A stretch of DNA of 64,000 nt from NCBI RefSeq assembly GCF_003987015.1, contig NZ_PIPQ01000001.1, positions 682,001 to 746,000 of the forward strand. Reading direction: 5' to 3'. The position numbers were made by a program, and so were the translations under genes. The notes beneath the pieces are model-generated. The model was not told the origin of the DNA, did not search any database, and was given only the letters and a program-made list of their open reading frames with translations. Origin of the DNA: Aliidiomarina taiwanensis. GTDB taxonomy: Bacteria > Pseudomonadota > Gammaproteobacteria > Enterobacterales > Alteromonadaceae. This document shows positions 34,831 through 47,327 of the stretch, piece by piece. The stretch's first letter is position 1. Each line of letters opens with the position of its first letter.

Positions 34831-37377
34831 ATGAGTAAAAAAACCAATACGCATACGCCCATGATGCAGCAATACTTAAAAATAAAAGCAGAGCATCAGG
34901 ATAGTATTCTTTTCTATCGCATGGGTGACTTTTACGAACTTTTTTTCGATGACGCCAAGCGCGGTTCGGAGCTACTCGACATTTCACTGACCCACAGAGG
35001 GCAGTCAGCAGGCGAGCCTATTCCAATGGCCGGCGTACCTTACCATGCGGTTGAAAATCACTTAGCCCGACTTATTAAACTGGGCGAGTCTGTAGCTATT
35101 TGTGAGCAAATTGGCGACCCAGCCACCAGCAAAGGGCCCGTCGAGCGTAAGGTTGTACGTATTTTAACCCCAGGCACAATTAGCGACGAAGCCCTGCTAC
35201 AAGCAAACGAGCGCAACCTGCTGCTTGCCATTAACCAGCACAAACAAGGCTATTCTATGGCAAGCTTAGAGCTAGCCAGCGGCGACTTCCATTTGCACGA
35301 TATCCATAATGAAGCCCAGTTATTAAGCGAGCTCGAGCGCCTTCAGCCAGCCGAAGTTTTATACCCTGAAGGCTGGACTCTGCCCACCATGTTAGCACGC
35401 CATTCGGGTGCGCGGCGCCGCCCTGAATGGGAGTTCGACCACGACAGTGCTTTCACCGCCCTATGCCGCCAGTTTGGTACCAAAGACTTACTTGGGTTTG
35501 GCATTCAAGCCCATCGCCACTTAGGCGCTGCTGGCTGTATTTTGCAGTATGTGAAAGACACACAACGTACCTCGCTTCCGCATTTGCGATCGCTCTTATT
35601 AGAGTCGAGCGAAGACAGCATACACTTAGACCGGGCCACACGGCGCAATTTAGAAATTACCCAGAACCTGTCGGGAGGCTATGAGTTCACTTTAGCCAGC
35701 GTGCTCGACCGTACGGCAACGCCTATGGGCAGCCGTCTGCTGCAGCGTTGGCTGCACCAGCCTTTACGCAGTCGCTCGCAAATTTCGCAGCGTTTAGATG
35801 CTGTAGACGCCTTAATTCAACAACAAAGCTATCTCGATATTGCTCCTCTTTTGAAAGAGGTGGGAGACTTAGAGCGCATTCTTGGCCGAGTCGCCTTGCA
35901 AAGTGCCCGCCCACGAGACTTGGTGCGTTTACGCACAGGCCTTGCCCAGTTGCCTGAAATAAGTTCGCTTCTTGTTGAAGCTGGCCTTGACCAACAATTA
36001 CATACGCCCGATTGCGCAGCGCCGCTTCACGCTCTACTGGAAAGAGCCATTATTGACGCTCCCCCCGTCGTTATTCGTGACGGCGGTGTTATAGCCCCTG
36101 GCTATCATGCCACGTTAGATGAGTTACGGGCCTTAAGCGACGGCGGTGCAGCTGAATTGGCCGCCCTGGAAGAGCGTGAACGTGAGCGCACTGGCATTGC
36201 CCAATTGAAAGTGGGATATAACCGCGTGCACGGCTTCTATATTGAAGTGAGTCGTGGTTCGGCCGACATGGTGCCTGCGGACTACCAGCGCCGGCAAACC
36301 CTGAAGAATGCAGAGCGCTTTATTATTCCAGAGCTAAAAGTGTTTGAAGACAAGGTGCTAAAAAGCCAAAGCGAAGCCCTCGCCTTGGAAAAGCGCTTGT
36401 ATGCGGAGTTATTACAAGAGCTGTTAACACCTTTAGCTGAATTACAACAATTAGCCAAAGAGTTAGCTACCTTAGATGTGCTTTGTTGTTTCGCCGAGCG
36501 TGCCGTGGCTTTGAATTATCACCGCCCGACATTTTCCGAGGAACCGGTTCTGCACATCACAGCGGGCCGCCACCCGGTTGTGGAAGTAGCACAACAAGAG
36601 CCCTTTATTGCCAATGATGTGGCATTTAGCCACAACGAGCGTTTGCAAGTCATCACGGGGCCCAATATGGGCGGTAAGTCCACCTTTATGCGCCAAGTCG
36701 CATTGATTACCTTGCTTGCGCATACAGGCTGCTTTGTCCCTGCGGAGCAAGCGATCATTGGCCCTATCGATCGGATTTTCACCCGTATTGGTGCCTCGGA
36801 CGACTTAGCTTCAGGCCGCTCCACATTTATGGTGGAAATGTCGGAAACCGCCAATATTTTACATCATGCAACAGAACAAAGCCTGGTGCTCATGGACGAA
36901 ATTGGTCGAGGAACGTCCACCTACGACGGCTTAGCACTGGCTTGGGCAAGTGCTCACGAGCTGGCAAAACTGCGGGCCTTCACCTTGTTTGCCACGCATT
37001 ATTTTGAGTTAACCAGCTTGCCGAGCGAGCTCGGTGGTACCGTGAACTTGCATTTAGATGCCGTGGAACAAGGCGACTCCATCGCCTTTTTACACCAAGT
37101 AAAGCAAGGCCCCGCAAGCCGCAGTTTTGGTATTCATGTAGCAAAATTAGCCGGTGTGCCCCAGCATGTGTTAGAAAATGCACGGAAAAAGCTGATTGGG
37201 CTTGAACAAGCAGAGCCGAAACAGCGTACAGAAGTGCAACACGAATTGGTCTTTGCCGAGCCCGAGCCTTCCCAGGAAGACCCACGCTTACAGCGTTTAG
37301 CCAAGGTAAACCCCGATGACTTAACACCCAAGCAAGCACTCGAACTAGTGTACGAATTGACACAGGCGCCCCGTTAG
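34831..37377 (+). CDS. mutS: DNA mismatch repair protein MutS
   Basis: Recognises base mismatches and starts MutL/MutH-dependent repair. The 848-residue protein (E. coli 853) has the mismatch-binding [15 protein letters not shown] (with the Phe-x-Glu reading head, about 28-42), the connector and lever domains, Walker [15 protein letters not shown] (about 609-622), Walker [17 protein letters not shown] and a C-terminal tail for tetramer formation. Convergent with rpoS, only 12 bases between stops, with a hairpin at the junction. The pncC-mutS intergenic region (34718-34830) holds both promoters; no operator was recognised there. Confidence 0.98.
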   Translation: MSKKTNTHTPMMQQYLKIKAEHQDSILFYRMGDFYELFFDDAKRGSELLDISLTHRGQSAGEPIPMAGVPYHAVENHLARLIKLGESVAICEQIGDPATSKGPVERKVVRILTPGTISDEALLQANERNLLLAINQHKQGYSMASLELASGDFHLHDIHNEAQLLSELERLQPAEVLYPEGWTLPTMLARHSGARRRPEWEFDHDSAFTALCRQFGTKDLLGFGIQAHRHLGAAGCILQYVKDTQRTSLPHLRSLLLESSEDSIHLDRATRRNLEITQNLSGGYEFTLASVLDRTATPMGSRLLQRWLHQPLRSRSQISQRLDAVDALIQQQSYLDIAPLLKEVGDLERILGRVALQSARPRDLVRLRTGLAQLPEISSLLVEAGLDQQLHTPDCAAPLHALLERAIIDAPPVVIRDGGVIAPGYHATLDELRALSDGGAAELAALEERERERTGIAQLKVGYNRVHGFYIEVSRGSADMVPADYQRRQTLKNAERFIIPELKVFEDKVLKSQSEALALEKRLYAELLQELLTPLAELQQLAKELATLDVLCCFAERAVALNYHRPTFSEEPVLHITAGRHPVVEVAQQEPFIANDVAFSHNERLQVITGPNMGGKSTFMRQVALITLLAHTGCFVPAEQAIIGPIDRIFTRIGASDDLASGRSTFMVEMSETANILHHATEQSLVLMDEIGRGTSTYDGLALAWASAHELAKLRAFTLFATHYFELTSLPSELGGTVNLHLDAVEQGDSIAFLHQVKQGPASRSFGIHVAKLAGVPQHVLENARKKLIGLEQAEPKQRTEVQHELVFAEPEPSQEDPRLQRLAKVNPDDLTPKQALELVYELTQAPR

Positions 37378-37389
37378 GCGCCCAGTGTC
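37359..37389. terminator. Hairpin at the mutS/rpoS convergence
   Basis: GACAC-A-GGCGCC (37359-37370) pairs with GGCGCC-CA-GTGTC (37377-37389) around a CCGTTA loop. It includes the last codons of mutS and touches the rpoS stop. There is no U-tract on either side, so it is better seen as a 3' end stabiliser or weak bidirectional terminator. Confidence 0.5.
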
Positions 37390-38328
37390 TTAGTCATCAG
37401 AGAAAATCGACTCGATACTTAAGCCTTGCTGAGACAGAATATCTCGTAGTTTTAGCAAGGCTTCTACTTGGATTTGGCGAACGCGCTCCCGAGTTAACCC
37501 AATTTCTTTGCCAACACTTTCCAAAGTTGCAGGTTCATAACCTAGCAAGCCAAAGCGGCGTGCAAGCACTTCCTTTTGCTTTTCTGTTAACACGTTCAGC
37601 CAGTCAATTAATCGTTCGTTTAGGTCGTCGGTTTGATAAATGCTTTCCGGACCGCCCGACTGCTCGTCCGGAGTGATATCCAGCAGATCTTTTTCGCTGT
37701 CCGACGACAAGGGAGCGTCAACAGACGCAATGCGTTCGTTTAAGCGAAGCATTTTGTCTACATTTTCAACGGGAAGTTCAAGGCTATTTGCAATGTCTTC
37801 AGGGGTTGGCTCGTAATCGAGTTTTTGTGACAGTTCACGAGCAGCACGAAGGTAGACATTCAGTTCTTTTACTACGTGAATAGGAAGTCGGATCGTGCGG
37901 GTTTGGTTCATAATAGCCCGCTCAATGGTTTGTCGTATCCACCAAGTGGCGTAGGTGGAAAAGCGAAAGCCTCGTTCTGGGTCGAACTTTTCAACAGCCC
38001 GCATAAGGCCTAAGTTGCCCTCTTCAATGAGGTCGAGTAAAGCTAAACCGCGGTTATTATAGCGGCGGGCAATTTTAACCACCAAGCGCAAGTTGCTTTC
38101 TATCATACGTTGTCGAGACGCCATGTCTCCTTTCAACGCACGACGCGAGTAATACACTTCCTCTTCGGCGGTTAGCAAAGGAGAATAGCCAATCTCACTC
38201 AAGTACATTTGTGTTGCGTCTAAGCTGCGGCGCGGCACACTTTGCTTAGCCAATGCTTCCTGAAGCTCCACTTCATTGGGATCTGGGCTATTCTGGTTAC
38301 TCCCACGGGCATTACGCTTTTTAGTCAT
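37390..38328 (-). CDS. rpoS: RNA polymerase sigma factor RpoS (sigma-38)
   Basis: Master sigma factor of stationary phase and general stress. The 312-residue protein (E. coli 330) has region 1.2 ([20 protein letters not shown]), region 2 with [20 protein letters not shown] and the -10 recognition stretch [19 protein letters not shown], region 3 around [10 protein letters not shown], and region 4 ending with the helix-turn-helix [20 protein letters not shown]. Preceded by nlpD, as in most gammaproteobacteria, where the main rpoS promoter lies inside nlpD. No RpoS leader sRNA target was identified. Last gene of the ftsB-to-rpoS block. Confidence 0.97.
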   Translation of the reverse strand: MTKKRNARGSNQNSPDPNEVELQEALAKQSVPRRSLDATQMYLSEIGYSPLLTAEEEVYYSRRALKGDMASRQRMIESNLRLVVKIARRYNNRGLALLDLIEEGNLGLMRAVEKFDPERGFRFSTYATWWIRQTIERAIMNQTRTIRLPIHVVKELNVYLRAARELSQKLDYEPTPEDIANSLELPVENVDKMLRLNERIASVDAPLSSDSEKDLLDITPDEQSGGPESIYQTDDLNERLIDWLNVLTEKQKEVLARRFGLLGYEPATLESVGKEIGLTRERVRQIQVEALLKLRDILSQQGLSIESIFSDD

Positions 38329-38357
38329 TTTCCACTCCTTGCTGACAGGCGGGGCTT

Positions 38358-39263
38358 CTAACGTGAGCGTGGCAAGTAGTTCTCTGGGTTAACTGAGTTT
38401 CCTCTTAGCCTAAGCTCAAAGCGCAGTCGCACATCCTCGCGACCACTCTTCCCCATTGTTGCAATTTGCTGCCCCGACTCGACCCATTGTTGCTCTTGCA
38501 CTAACACGGTGTCGTTGTGGCCATAAGCGGTAATATAGTCGTCATTATGTTTTAAAATAATGAGGCGGCCATACCCACGCAAGGCGGTTCCCACATAGAC
38601 CACCTTACCAGCAGCGGCAGCTATAACAGGGTCACCTCTAGAACCAGAGAATTCCATACCATGGTTCATTGGCTCACGGGTTGAAAAGCGTTTTACAATG
38701 CGTCCACTACTTGGCCAACGCCAACGTATATCGGCACTTGCCACCTCTCGCTCGGGGCTTCTCGGTCGGGATATTTGCGGCCGTACAACAGCTTGTGGTT
38801 GAGCGACAGCTCGGGTGGTTTCGCTTGCAACAGCAACCGTTTCAACCTGAGATGTACTGCTTACATTTTCACCATACCCTGTCTGCGAGGTGGTAGCAAC
38901 ACCTTCATTTACATTCGTTTCTTGGGGCGCCGATGAAACGGGTTGTGCTGTTGGAGTGGTTAAGGTTTCAGGCTGCAAGCGGAGCACTTGATTAGGGTAA
39001 ATAGCATAGGGCTCCGTCAAATTATTCAGCCGCGCAATGTCGCGAATGTCCATGCTGGCACGAAAGGCAATGGAGTACAGGGTGTCACCGGCGCGAACTG
39101 TGTAGGTTTCTTCAGACCAAGAGTTCGGCGCATAATGGTAATAGCTGGTGCCCCGATAGACACTCTCTACCGGGGCCGGCTCGGACCGACCTGCGCAACC
39201 GCTGATTAAAATCAGCGATAAACACATCAGCCCCACCCTATTTCCTGTTCGCATTCGCCGCAT
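38358..39263 (-). CDS. nlpD: NlpD, LysM/LytM-domain lipoprotein
   Basis: Envelope lipoprotein that activates the amidase AmiC during cell separation. The 301-residue protein has a lipoprotein signal (LILISGCAG), one LysM domain ([20 protein letters not shown], about 54-73), a Gln/Thr/Val-rich linker, and a C-terminal LytM/M23 domain starting near [14 protein letters not shown]. The LytM zinc ligands are largely degenerate ([20 protein letters not shown]), as in activator-type LytM proteins. Shorter than E. coli NlpD (379). Start could be Met1 or Met4. Confidence 0.94.
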   Translation of the reverse strand: MRRMRTGNRVGLMCLSLILISGCAGRSEPAPVESVYRGTSYYHYAPNSWSEETYTVRAGDTLYSIAFRASMDIRDIARLNNLTEPYAIYPNQVLRLQPETLTTPTAQPVSSAPQETNVNEGVATTSQTGYGENVSSTSQVETVAVASETTRAVAQPQAVVRPQISRPRSPEREVASADIRWRWPSSGRIVKRFSTREPMNHGMEFSGSRGDPVIAAAAGKVVYVGTALRGYGRLIILKHNDDYITAYGHNDTVLVQEQQWVESGQQIATMGKSGREDVRLRFELRLRGNSVNPENYLPRSR

Positions 39264-39281
39264 GCAGGTCCTTTTTATGAA

Positions 39282-39926
39282 TCAGGCAAGAACACCCTGC
39301 ACAAGTGGAACAAAACGGACACCACCTGAGCTTGTTTGTTGGTAGGTGTCCCCGTGACGTTCAATTATTTTCAGCTCTTGCTGTTCTTCACCGACAGGGA
39401 TAATCAGCCGCCCACCTTCCGGCTCAAGCTGGGCCAAAAGGGCTTCGGGCACTCGGCTTGCAGCTGCCGTCACTAAAATACCGTCAAAGGGGGCTTTACT
39501 ATGCCAGCCTTCCCAACCGTCACCATATTTCATTTGAATATTATGCAGGTCCAACAGTTTCATCCGCCGCTTGGCTTGGTACTGTAACGTGCTAATACGT
39601 TCAACTGAAAACACCTGTTCGACAAGTGGGGCTAGAACAGCCGTTTGGTAACCAGAGCCTGTGCCTATTTCTAAAACTCGCTGCATCGGCCGGTTCGCAG
39701 CCAACAGCAGCTCTGTCATTTTGGCCACAATATAAGGCTGCGATATGGTTTGGCCATCGCCAATGGGTAGTGCCGTATTTTCATAGGCTTTATGGGCCAG
39801 CGATTCGGGCATAAAAAGGTGTCGTGGGGTTGTTTCCATCATGTCTAAAACAGCCTCATGTTGAATGCCAGCATTCACCAATAACTGTTTTAGTTTGCGT
39901 GCCTGTCCTTGAAATTGATTAACCAT
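39282..39926 (-). CDS. pcm: Protein-L-isoaspartate O-methyltransferase
   Basis: SAM-dependent repair enzyme that methylates isoaspartyl residues in aged proteins. The 214-residue protein (E. coli 208) has ALPIGDGQTISQPYIVAKMT (about 51-70) and the SAM motif VLEIGTGSGYQTAVLAPLV, both diagnostic. Its ATG overlaps the surE stop by eight bases. Sits in the conserved surE-pcm-nlpD-rpoS stress block. Confidence 0.96.
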   Translation of the reverse strand: MVNQFQGQARKLKQLLVNAGIQHEAVLDMMETTPRHLFMPESLAHKAYENTALPIGDGQTISQPYIVAKMTELLLAANRPMQRVLEIGTGSGYQTAVLAPLVEQVFSVERISTLQYQAKRRMKLLDLHNIQMKYGDGWEGWHSKAPFDGILVTAAASRVPEALLAQLEPEGGRLIIPVGEEQQELKIIERHGDTYQQTSSGGVRFVPLVQGVLA

Positions 39927-40668
39927 TACTTTTTAACCAGTCATCTACTAATTGCCAACGTTTACTTGCCGTCATATCCACCGTCAGCGGCGTGATAGAC
40001 ACATAACCATCTTGTATGGCTGCAAAGTCTGTGGTGGGCCCGTCGTCGCGCTCGGGGCCTACCGGGCCATACCAAAATATTTCTTGTCCCCGTGGGTCTA
40101 CCCCGCGCACCATGCCTTCCGCTTTGTGGCGACGCCCCAAACGCGTTAACCGAATGCCTTGCAAATCTTCATATGGCATATAGGGTACATTAATGTTTAA
40201 CACAATATCTGCTGTTAAGGGCTTGCGCTTTAATTTACTTACGAGCTCGGCCACCACCCGCGCTGCCGTGTCGTAATGGTCATGACCAGAAGCTCCCATA
40301 GACACTGCAATGGCAGGCAGTCCCATATGCCGCCCTTCCGTGGCTGCCGCAACAGTTCCTGAATAAATAACGTCATCACCCATATTAGGCGCATCATTAA
40401 TACCTGACACTACAAGATCAGGCGTTGTGCCCATGGGCGAATTTATCCCTAAATGCACACAGTCTGTCGGTGTTCCATTTACGGAATAAAAACCATTGTC
40501 TAGCTGCTCAACGCGCAAGGGGTGGTTTAAACTCAGCGAGTTGCTCGCACCACTGCAGTTCCTGTCCGGAGCAATGACTGTCACGTCTGCGGTGTCGGCT
40601 AAAGCCTGATACAAGGCCGCAAGCCCTGGCGCACGCACACCGTCGTCGTTGCTTAATAAAATTTTCAT
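39919..40668 (-). CDS. surE: 5'/3'-nucleotidase SurE
   Basis: Metal-dependent phosphatase acting on nucleoside monophosphates and short polyphosphate, with a stationary-phase survival role. The 249-residue protein (E. coli 253) opens MKILLSNDDGVRAPG, with the metal-binding Asp pair (residues 8-9), has DRNCSGASNSLSL (about 36-48) and VVSGINDAPNMGDDVIYSGT. Twelve bases after truD; overlaps pcm. Confidence 0.97.
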   Translation of the reverse strand: MKILLSNDDGVRAPGLAALYQALADTADVTVIAPDRNCSGASNSLSLNHPLRVEQLDNGFYSVNGTPTDCVHLGINSPMGTTPDLVVSGINDAPNMGDDVIYSGTVAAATEGRHMGLPAIAVSMGASGHDHYDTAARVVAELVSKLKRKPLTADIVLNINVPYMPYEDLQGIRLTRLGRRHKAEGMVRGVDPRGQEIFWYGPVGPERDDGPTTDFAAIQDGYVSITPLTVDMTASKRWQLVDDWLKSNG

Positions 40669-40680
40669 GTGGTTACTACC

Positions 40681-41730
40681 TCATTCCGTATATTCGCGTA
40701 CCTGAGCTATTTCACGCAGTACCGATGTCGCAAAACTTCCCGTGCCCAAACGAAACGTCAGAACAACCGTTGTGTCTTCGACAGCGACGTGCAGCTGTTC
40801 TGGGTGCAACCAAATGGCACGTCGGCTTTGCTCAAGGCCAGCCCGCTCCAACCCTTCTACCCAAGCGGAATACTCGGTAACTTGTGCTTGTTCAAACGCT
40901 AAGGCTTCGGCTTCGGCTACAGGTCGGCCACGCCCCACCATAGGCCCTGTAATTTCAATGTCGCGCTCGGCTAACCGGGAAATCACACGTGCGTCTATCG
41001 GGTTGGCCACAAAGTAAGAATGGCTGCCCGTTAATTGCATTACATCACCTGCCAGAGGTTGGTGGCCAAACGCTTGAATACGAGCACTTACATACTGATT
41101 AAAAATAAACGAGCGCGCCGCTGACAATACAATACCACGTAAGCCTCTGTCTTTTATGCGGCGTCCAGAAAACAAACCGTCTGCCTTCACGAGGTTACTG
41201 CCATGATGGCCAAACCTTTGTTCACCAAAGTAATTAGGCACGCCAACAGCTATTGCTTCTATGCGCTTCAACAAAGCCGGAATGTCGCTTACTTCACGCA
41301 AGCGAATTTCAAATTCATTCCATTTATGGGTGCCTCGTCTTAATTTCCGGTTGCACTTCACCGCCTGCACAATGCGCGCACCCGTAAGCGCAAATTCGTT
41401 CCAGTGCACTACTTGTGTGGCGGGTAACTCAACAGAAAACCATTGTTGCGTCACCGCTTGGCGATCTTTCATGCCGGAAAAGCTGACTTGTCGAGCTTGA
41501 ATGCCCACAAACTGGGCCAATGCCCGAGCAACTTGCTCGGTATTGAGTTGCGTTTTTTCAATATACAACCAATGGTGTTGGCCTTTTTCGTCCGGCTCTG
41601 GTTCAAAACCCAGTACTTCATTCACTTTGAAGTCGCTCGGCTGCTGTTTATAAAGTGCGGTAATGCTCGGCTTACCGTAAGCATAGGCTTGGCTGCTGAT
41701 TGCTTGCAGCGCTGTTTCAGACACACTCAC
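40681..41730 (-). CDS. truD: tRNA pseudouridine(13) synthase TruD
   Basis: Forms pseudouridine at position 13 of tRNA-Glu. The 349-residue protein (same as E. coli) has the catalytic aspartate in [17 protein letters not shown] (about 84-100), and the family motifs [16 protein letters not shown] and [12 protein letters not shown]. It overlaps ispF by four bases. Confidence 0.96.
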   Translation of the reverse strand: MSVSETALQAISSQAYAYGKPSITALYKQQPSDFKVNEVLGFEPEPDEKGQHHWLYIEKTQLNTEQVARALAQFVGIQARQVSFSGMKDRQAVTQQWFSVELPATQVVHWNEFALTGARIVQAVKCNRKLRRGTHKWNEFEIRLREVSDIPALLKRIEAIAVGVPNYFGEQRFGHHGSNLVKADGLFSGRRIKDRGLRGIVLSAARSFIFNQYVSARIQAFGHQPLAGDVMQLTGSHSYFVANPIDARVISRLAERDIEITGPMVGRGRPVAEAEALAFEQAQVTEYSAWVEGLERAGLEQSRRAIWLHPEQLHVAVEDTTVVLTFRLGTGSFATSVLREIAQVREYTE

Positions 41731-42200
41731 GCAGCCACCAATAACACCACAGCAAGGGCTGCAATACCTTCTTTACGGCCTGTAAAACCAAGTTTTTCAG
41801 TGGTCGAGGCTTTTATATTCACTTGCCCTTCCGGTAACTGCAGCAGTTCAGCAACCCGTGTTTTTATTGCCGCACGATGCGGGTTCACTTTCGGAGCCTC
41901 ACAAATTAAGGTCAAATCGATATTCGCGGTTTGCCAACCAAGCGCTTGTACACGGGCATACACCTCGGTTAATAAAACCGCACTGTCAGCGTTTTTGTAT
42001 TGCGGATCATTGTCTGGAAACCATTGCCCTATGTCGCCTTCTCCAATGGCTCCTAGAAAAGCGTCGGTTAACGCATGCAGCAGCACGTCACCGTCAGAGT
42101 GGGCTAGTAAGCCTTGTTCGTAGGGTATATCAATACCACCAATGCGAACCGGCCCTTCGCCACCGAATTTATGTACATCAAAGCCTTGGCCAATTCTCAT
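41727..42200 (-). CDS. ispF: 2-C-methyl-D-erythritol 2,4-cyclodiphosphate synthase IspF
   Basis: Fifth step of the MEP isoprenoid pathway, making the cyclodiphosphate. The 157-residue protein has the metal site GQGFDVHKF (Asp8, His10) and [20 protein letters not shown] (about 33-52), and [19 protein letters not shown] near the C-terminus. Four-base overlaps with both ispD and truD. Confidence 0.97.
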   Translation of the reverse strand: MRIGQGFDVHKFGGEGPVRIGGIDIPYEQGLLAHSDGDVLLHALTDAFLGAIGEGDIGQWFPDNDPQYKNADSAVLLTEVYARVQALGWQTANIDLTLICEAPKVNPHRAAIKTRVAELLQLPEGQVNIKASTTEKLGFTGRKEGIAALAVVLLVAA

Positions 42201-42919
42201 GAATGCTCAACTCCGTTTTCTGTAGGTTGTGGCTGCGCTTTCAATAAAGCTTCCACCATAATTAAGTCGTCGGGACAGGTAATTTTACGCAATTGTTGTT
42301 CTGCCTCGAGCAATATGGGAGACACCCCCATAAACTCCATCGCCGACGCTTCGTCGGTTACATTGACTCCTGCTCTTTCCGCTTTCATCATAGCGTCTAA
42401 TAAGGCTTGCAGAGGAAATATTTGTGGAGTAAAGGCATGCCATACTAGGCTACGGTCCAACGTTTGTACCTGTCCATGTTTGTTCGTTTGTTTCAGAGTG
42501 TCCCAGGCGGGTACAGCCGCAACAACACCCCGTTCGGGTACCTGTTGCGCTTGATCAAGTAAGGCCGTTAACAGCTTTTTAGAAAGGCCGGGACGCGCCG
42601 CGTCGTGCACCAGTGCTAACGTGTCGGGGCCATGCAAGGCTTGAGCTGCAGCTAAGCCATGTAAAACCGACTGAGCCCGGCTTGCCCCACCTGGTACACG
42701 TACAACCTGTGGGTGATTGCTTAAGTTTGTTTGTGCTGAAAAGTACGGGTCGTCGGGCTGCACAGCAATAAAAACCTGTTGTACACGCGTGTCTGCCAGT
42801 AATGCTAAAACACTCTGTTCTAAAATGCTTTTACCAAGTAACGTCAGGTATTGTTTTGGCACCTCAGCGCCCATACGCTGACCTATGCCAGCGGCAGGTA
42901 TAATCGCTATGACACTCAC
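42197..42919 (-). CDS. ispD: 2-C-methyl-D-erythritol 4-phosphate cytidylyltransferase IspD
   Basis: Third MEP-pathway step, coupling CTP to methylerythritol phosphate. The 240-residue protein (E. coli 236) opens [20 protein letters not shown] with the CTP-binding loop, followed by [16 protein letters not shown] and PAWDTLKQ are the other signature segments. Between ftsB and ispF with four-base overlaps on both sides, the standard gammaproteobacterial order. Confidence 0.96.
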   Translation of the reverse strand: MSVIAIIPAAGIGQRMGAEVPKQYLTLLGKSILEQSVLALLADTRVQQVFIAVQPDDPYFSAQTNLSNHPQVVRVPGGASRAQSVLHGLAAAQALHGPDTLALVHDAARPGLSKKLLTALLDQAQQVPERGVVAAVPAWDTLKQTNKHGQVQTLDRSLVWHAFTPQIFPLQALLDAMMKAERAGVNVTDEASAMEFMGVSPILLEAEQQLRKITCPDDLIMVEALLKAQPQPTENGVEHS

Positions 42920-43203
42920 GAAGAATTATTGTCCTTTGCAATTAAGCGAAAAAAGGTTTCATCGGCTTTGACCATACCCAGCTCATTCCGGGCCCGCTCT
43001 TCAACAGCATCTCGAGCTTCGCGTAAATCTCGAATATCTGCATAGATCAATTGATTACGCTGCTTTAGGGCGGCATTCGAGTCGCTTTGTCGCTGAATTT
43101 CACTGCGCAATTCACGGTACTCGCTAACCCCACTTTGGCCAAACCAAATGCGGTATTGTAACAGTATAAAAATGCAGAGCATGCAGAGGGTTAAAAAACG
43201 CAT
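42916..43203 (-). CDS. ftsB: Cell division protein FtsB
   Basis: Bitopic divisome protein that forms a complex with FtsL and FtsQ. The 95-residue protein (E. coli 103) has an N-terminal membrane helix (about 3-21) ending RIWFGQSG, a leucine-zipper-like coiled coil (about 28-60) and the conserved EERARNELGMVKADETFFR near the end, required in the FtsQLB complex. First gene of the leftward block running to rpoS. The 67 bases upstream contain no recognised element. Confidence 0.95.
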   Translation of the reverse strand: MRFLTLCMLCIFILLQYRIWFGQSGVSEYRELRSEIQRQSDSNAALKQRNQLIYADIRDLREARDAVEERARNELGMVKADETFFRLIAKDNNSS

Positions 43204-43270
43204 ATACCTCTCCTTGTCAGTGGCCTTCTACTATTATGACCAGTTCAGCGCCCGAATTAAAACCTTTCTT

Positions 43271-43867
43271 TTATTCATCCGGTCTACGAGCTTGGGTGAA
43301 CTTAGGCCAACATAACATGGCGCTGAGCAATAATTCACGTAGCGGCAAAGCTACAGGCGGTAAACGCCCTGCATTATTCCAGCGATGGCCCGCACAAGCA
43401 GCTGTCATAACAGTCACAGTAGGTTTGAGGACACGAATAGGTTCCTTCGCTAACGAAGCGCCCGTAAACGCACACCAGCCCCAACGGTTAAGGTGAAACC
43501 GCTTATTGGCATAGTCCACACGATCCACAGAGTCGAGACGAATATGCACTTTGCCCCCTGCGGTGACCTCCACCGGTAACGGCAAGCCAGGAGCTATATG
43601 CTGTTCAAGCCACTTGGGTAAATGAGTTGGGTCAGGTTGCGGAGGCCTTGGCCGTTGTTTCGCCTGCCAGCCTGCATTTTGTGTGTCTAAGGTTAGGGGT
43701 GAGTCAGCCTCGATAAGCCACCAGGCTGCTTTTTTCACATAGAAGGGTAAGCTACGCAGTTTTCTGCGAATGCGTGCTGCATCGTCGTCTGCGTAGCTTA
43801 ATAATGCAAGTTCACGCTCATACATAGCATTACACAACTCGGCCTGAGCCGAGTTGTGTGCTTGCAT
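43271..43867 (-). CDS. Unrecognised protein between eno and ftsB
   Basis: Not assigned to any family I know. The 198-residue product is soluble, basic and has no signal or membrane segment. Visible features: RIRRKLRSLPFYVKKAAWWL (about 33-52), a Pro/Gln-rich stretch RPRPPQPDP (about 72-80), HIRLDSVDRVDYANKRFHL and a C-terminal AACAGHRWNNAGRLPPVALP. The ATG 43865-43867 has AAGGTGAT nine bases before it, so it is preferred to the ATG seven codons up; a downstream ATG (43825) beyond the hairpin is also possible. It follows eno by about 33 bases and is probably co-transcribed. Confidence 0.6.
   Translation of the reverse strand: MQAHNSAQAELCNAMYERELALLSYADDDAARIRRKLRSLPFYVKKAAWWLIEADSPLTLDTQNAGWQAKQRPRPPQPDPTHLPKWLEQHIAPGLPLPVEVTAGGKVHIRLDSVDRVDYANKRFHLNRWGWCAFTGASLAKEPIRVLKPTVTVMTAACAGHRWNNAGRLPPVALPLRELLLSAMLCWPKFTQARRPDE
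43832..43859. repeat. Perfect 12-bp hairpin just downstream of eno
   Basis: ACACAACTCGGC (43832-43843) and GCCGAGTTGTGT (43848-43859) are exact complements with a CTGA loop on the plus strand. It falls about 41 bases after the eno stop and inside the first codons of the unrecognised gene. There is no U-tract. It could end or stabilise the eno mRNA, or control translation of the next gene. Confidence 0.8.
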
Positions 43868-43900
43868 GTGAAAAATATCACCTTGCATGGCGTTAAATGC

Positions 43901-45205
<1,305 letters not shown>

Positions 45206-45208
45206 CTA

Positions 45209-46891
<1,683 letters not shown>

Positions 46892-46951
46892 TCAAGACGG
46901 GGAAACAGTATACGCTAGCTATTCCTTTTCAACAACGATTAATCGGCCAAA

Positions 46952-47311
46952 TTAACCTTTTCGCTTGGCCTGTTGCCAGAACAATTCCAGCTCGTCAAGA
47001 CTGTAGTCACTGAAGGCTCCACGGCCTGAAGCAACCGACTCGGTGACCTTCTGAAAGCGCCGGCTAAACTTTTCATTGGCACTTTGTAAAGCCACATCGG
47101 GGTCTACTTGCGCATGCCGCACTAAGTTTAGTACCGCAAACAACAAGTCGCCCAGTTCGTCAGTTACACGCTCGCGCTGCACCACCTCAGCGGTTAGCTC
47201 TTCGTTTACCTCGTCGATTTCTTCCCGTATTTTGTCCATAACAGGCGCAAGGCTTTGCCAGTCAAACCCATGCTGAGAAGCTGCCTGCTGTATGGCCACG
47301 GCTTGTTGCAT
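46952..47311 (-). CDS. mazG: MazG-type nucleoside triphosphate pyrophosphohydrolase, single-domain form
   Basis: Hydrolyses nucleoside triphosphates to monophosphates, with proposed roles in stress and mutation avoidance. The product is only 119 residues from Met at 47311 (134 with the upstream ATG inside relA); E. coli MazG has 263 in two tandem MazG domains. This one matches only the C-terminal domain: HGFDWQSLAPVMDKIREEID, then DELGDLLFAVLNLVRHA (Mg-binding ExxD motif) and NEKFSRRFQKV. There is no room for the N-terminal domain between it and the relA stop 16 bases upstream. The missing half appears to be a true deletion, not a frameshift. Confidence 0.88.
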   Translation of the reverse strand: MQQAVAIQQAASQHGFDWQSLAPVMDKIREEIDEVNEELTAEVVQRERVTDELGDLLFAVLNLVRHAQVDPDVALQSANEKFSRRFQKVTESVASGRGAFSDYSLDELELFWQQAKRKG

Positions 47312-47327
47312 GGTGCTTGTTCTTTGC

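Noticed and set aside
41443-42123. Long plus-strand open frame (226 codons) opposite truD and ispF
   Set aside because: It is antisense to two well-conserved genes, has low-complexity Ser/Cys/Arg-rich sequence and no ribosome site. A shadow frame.
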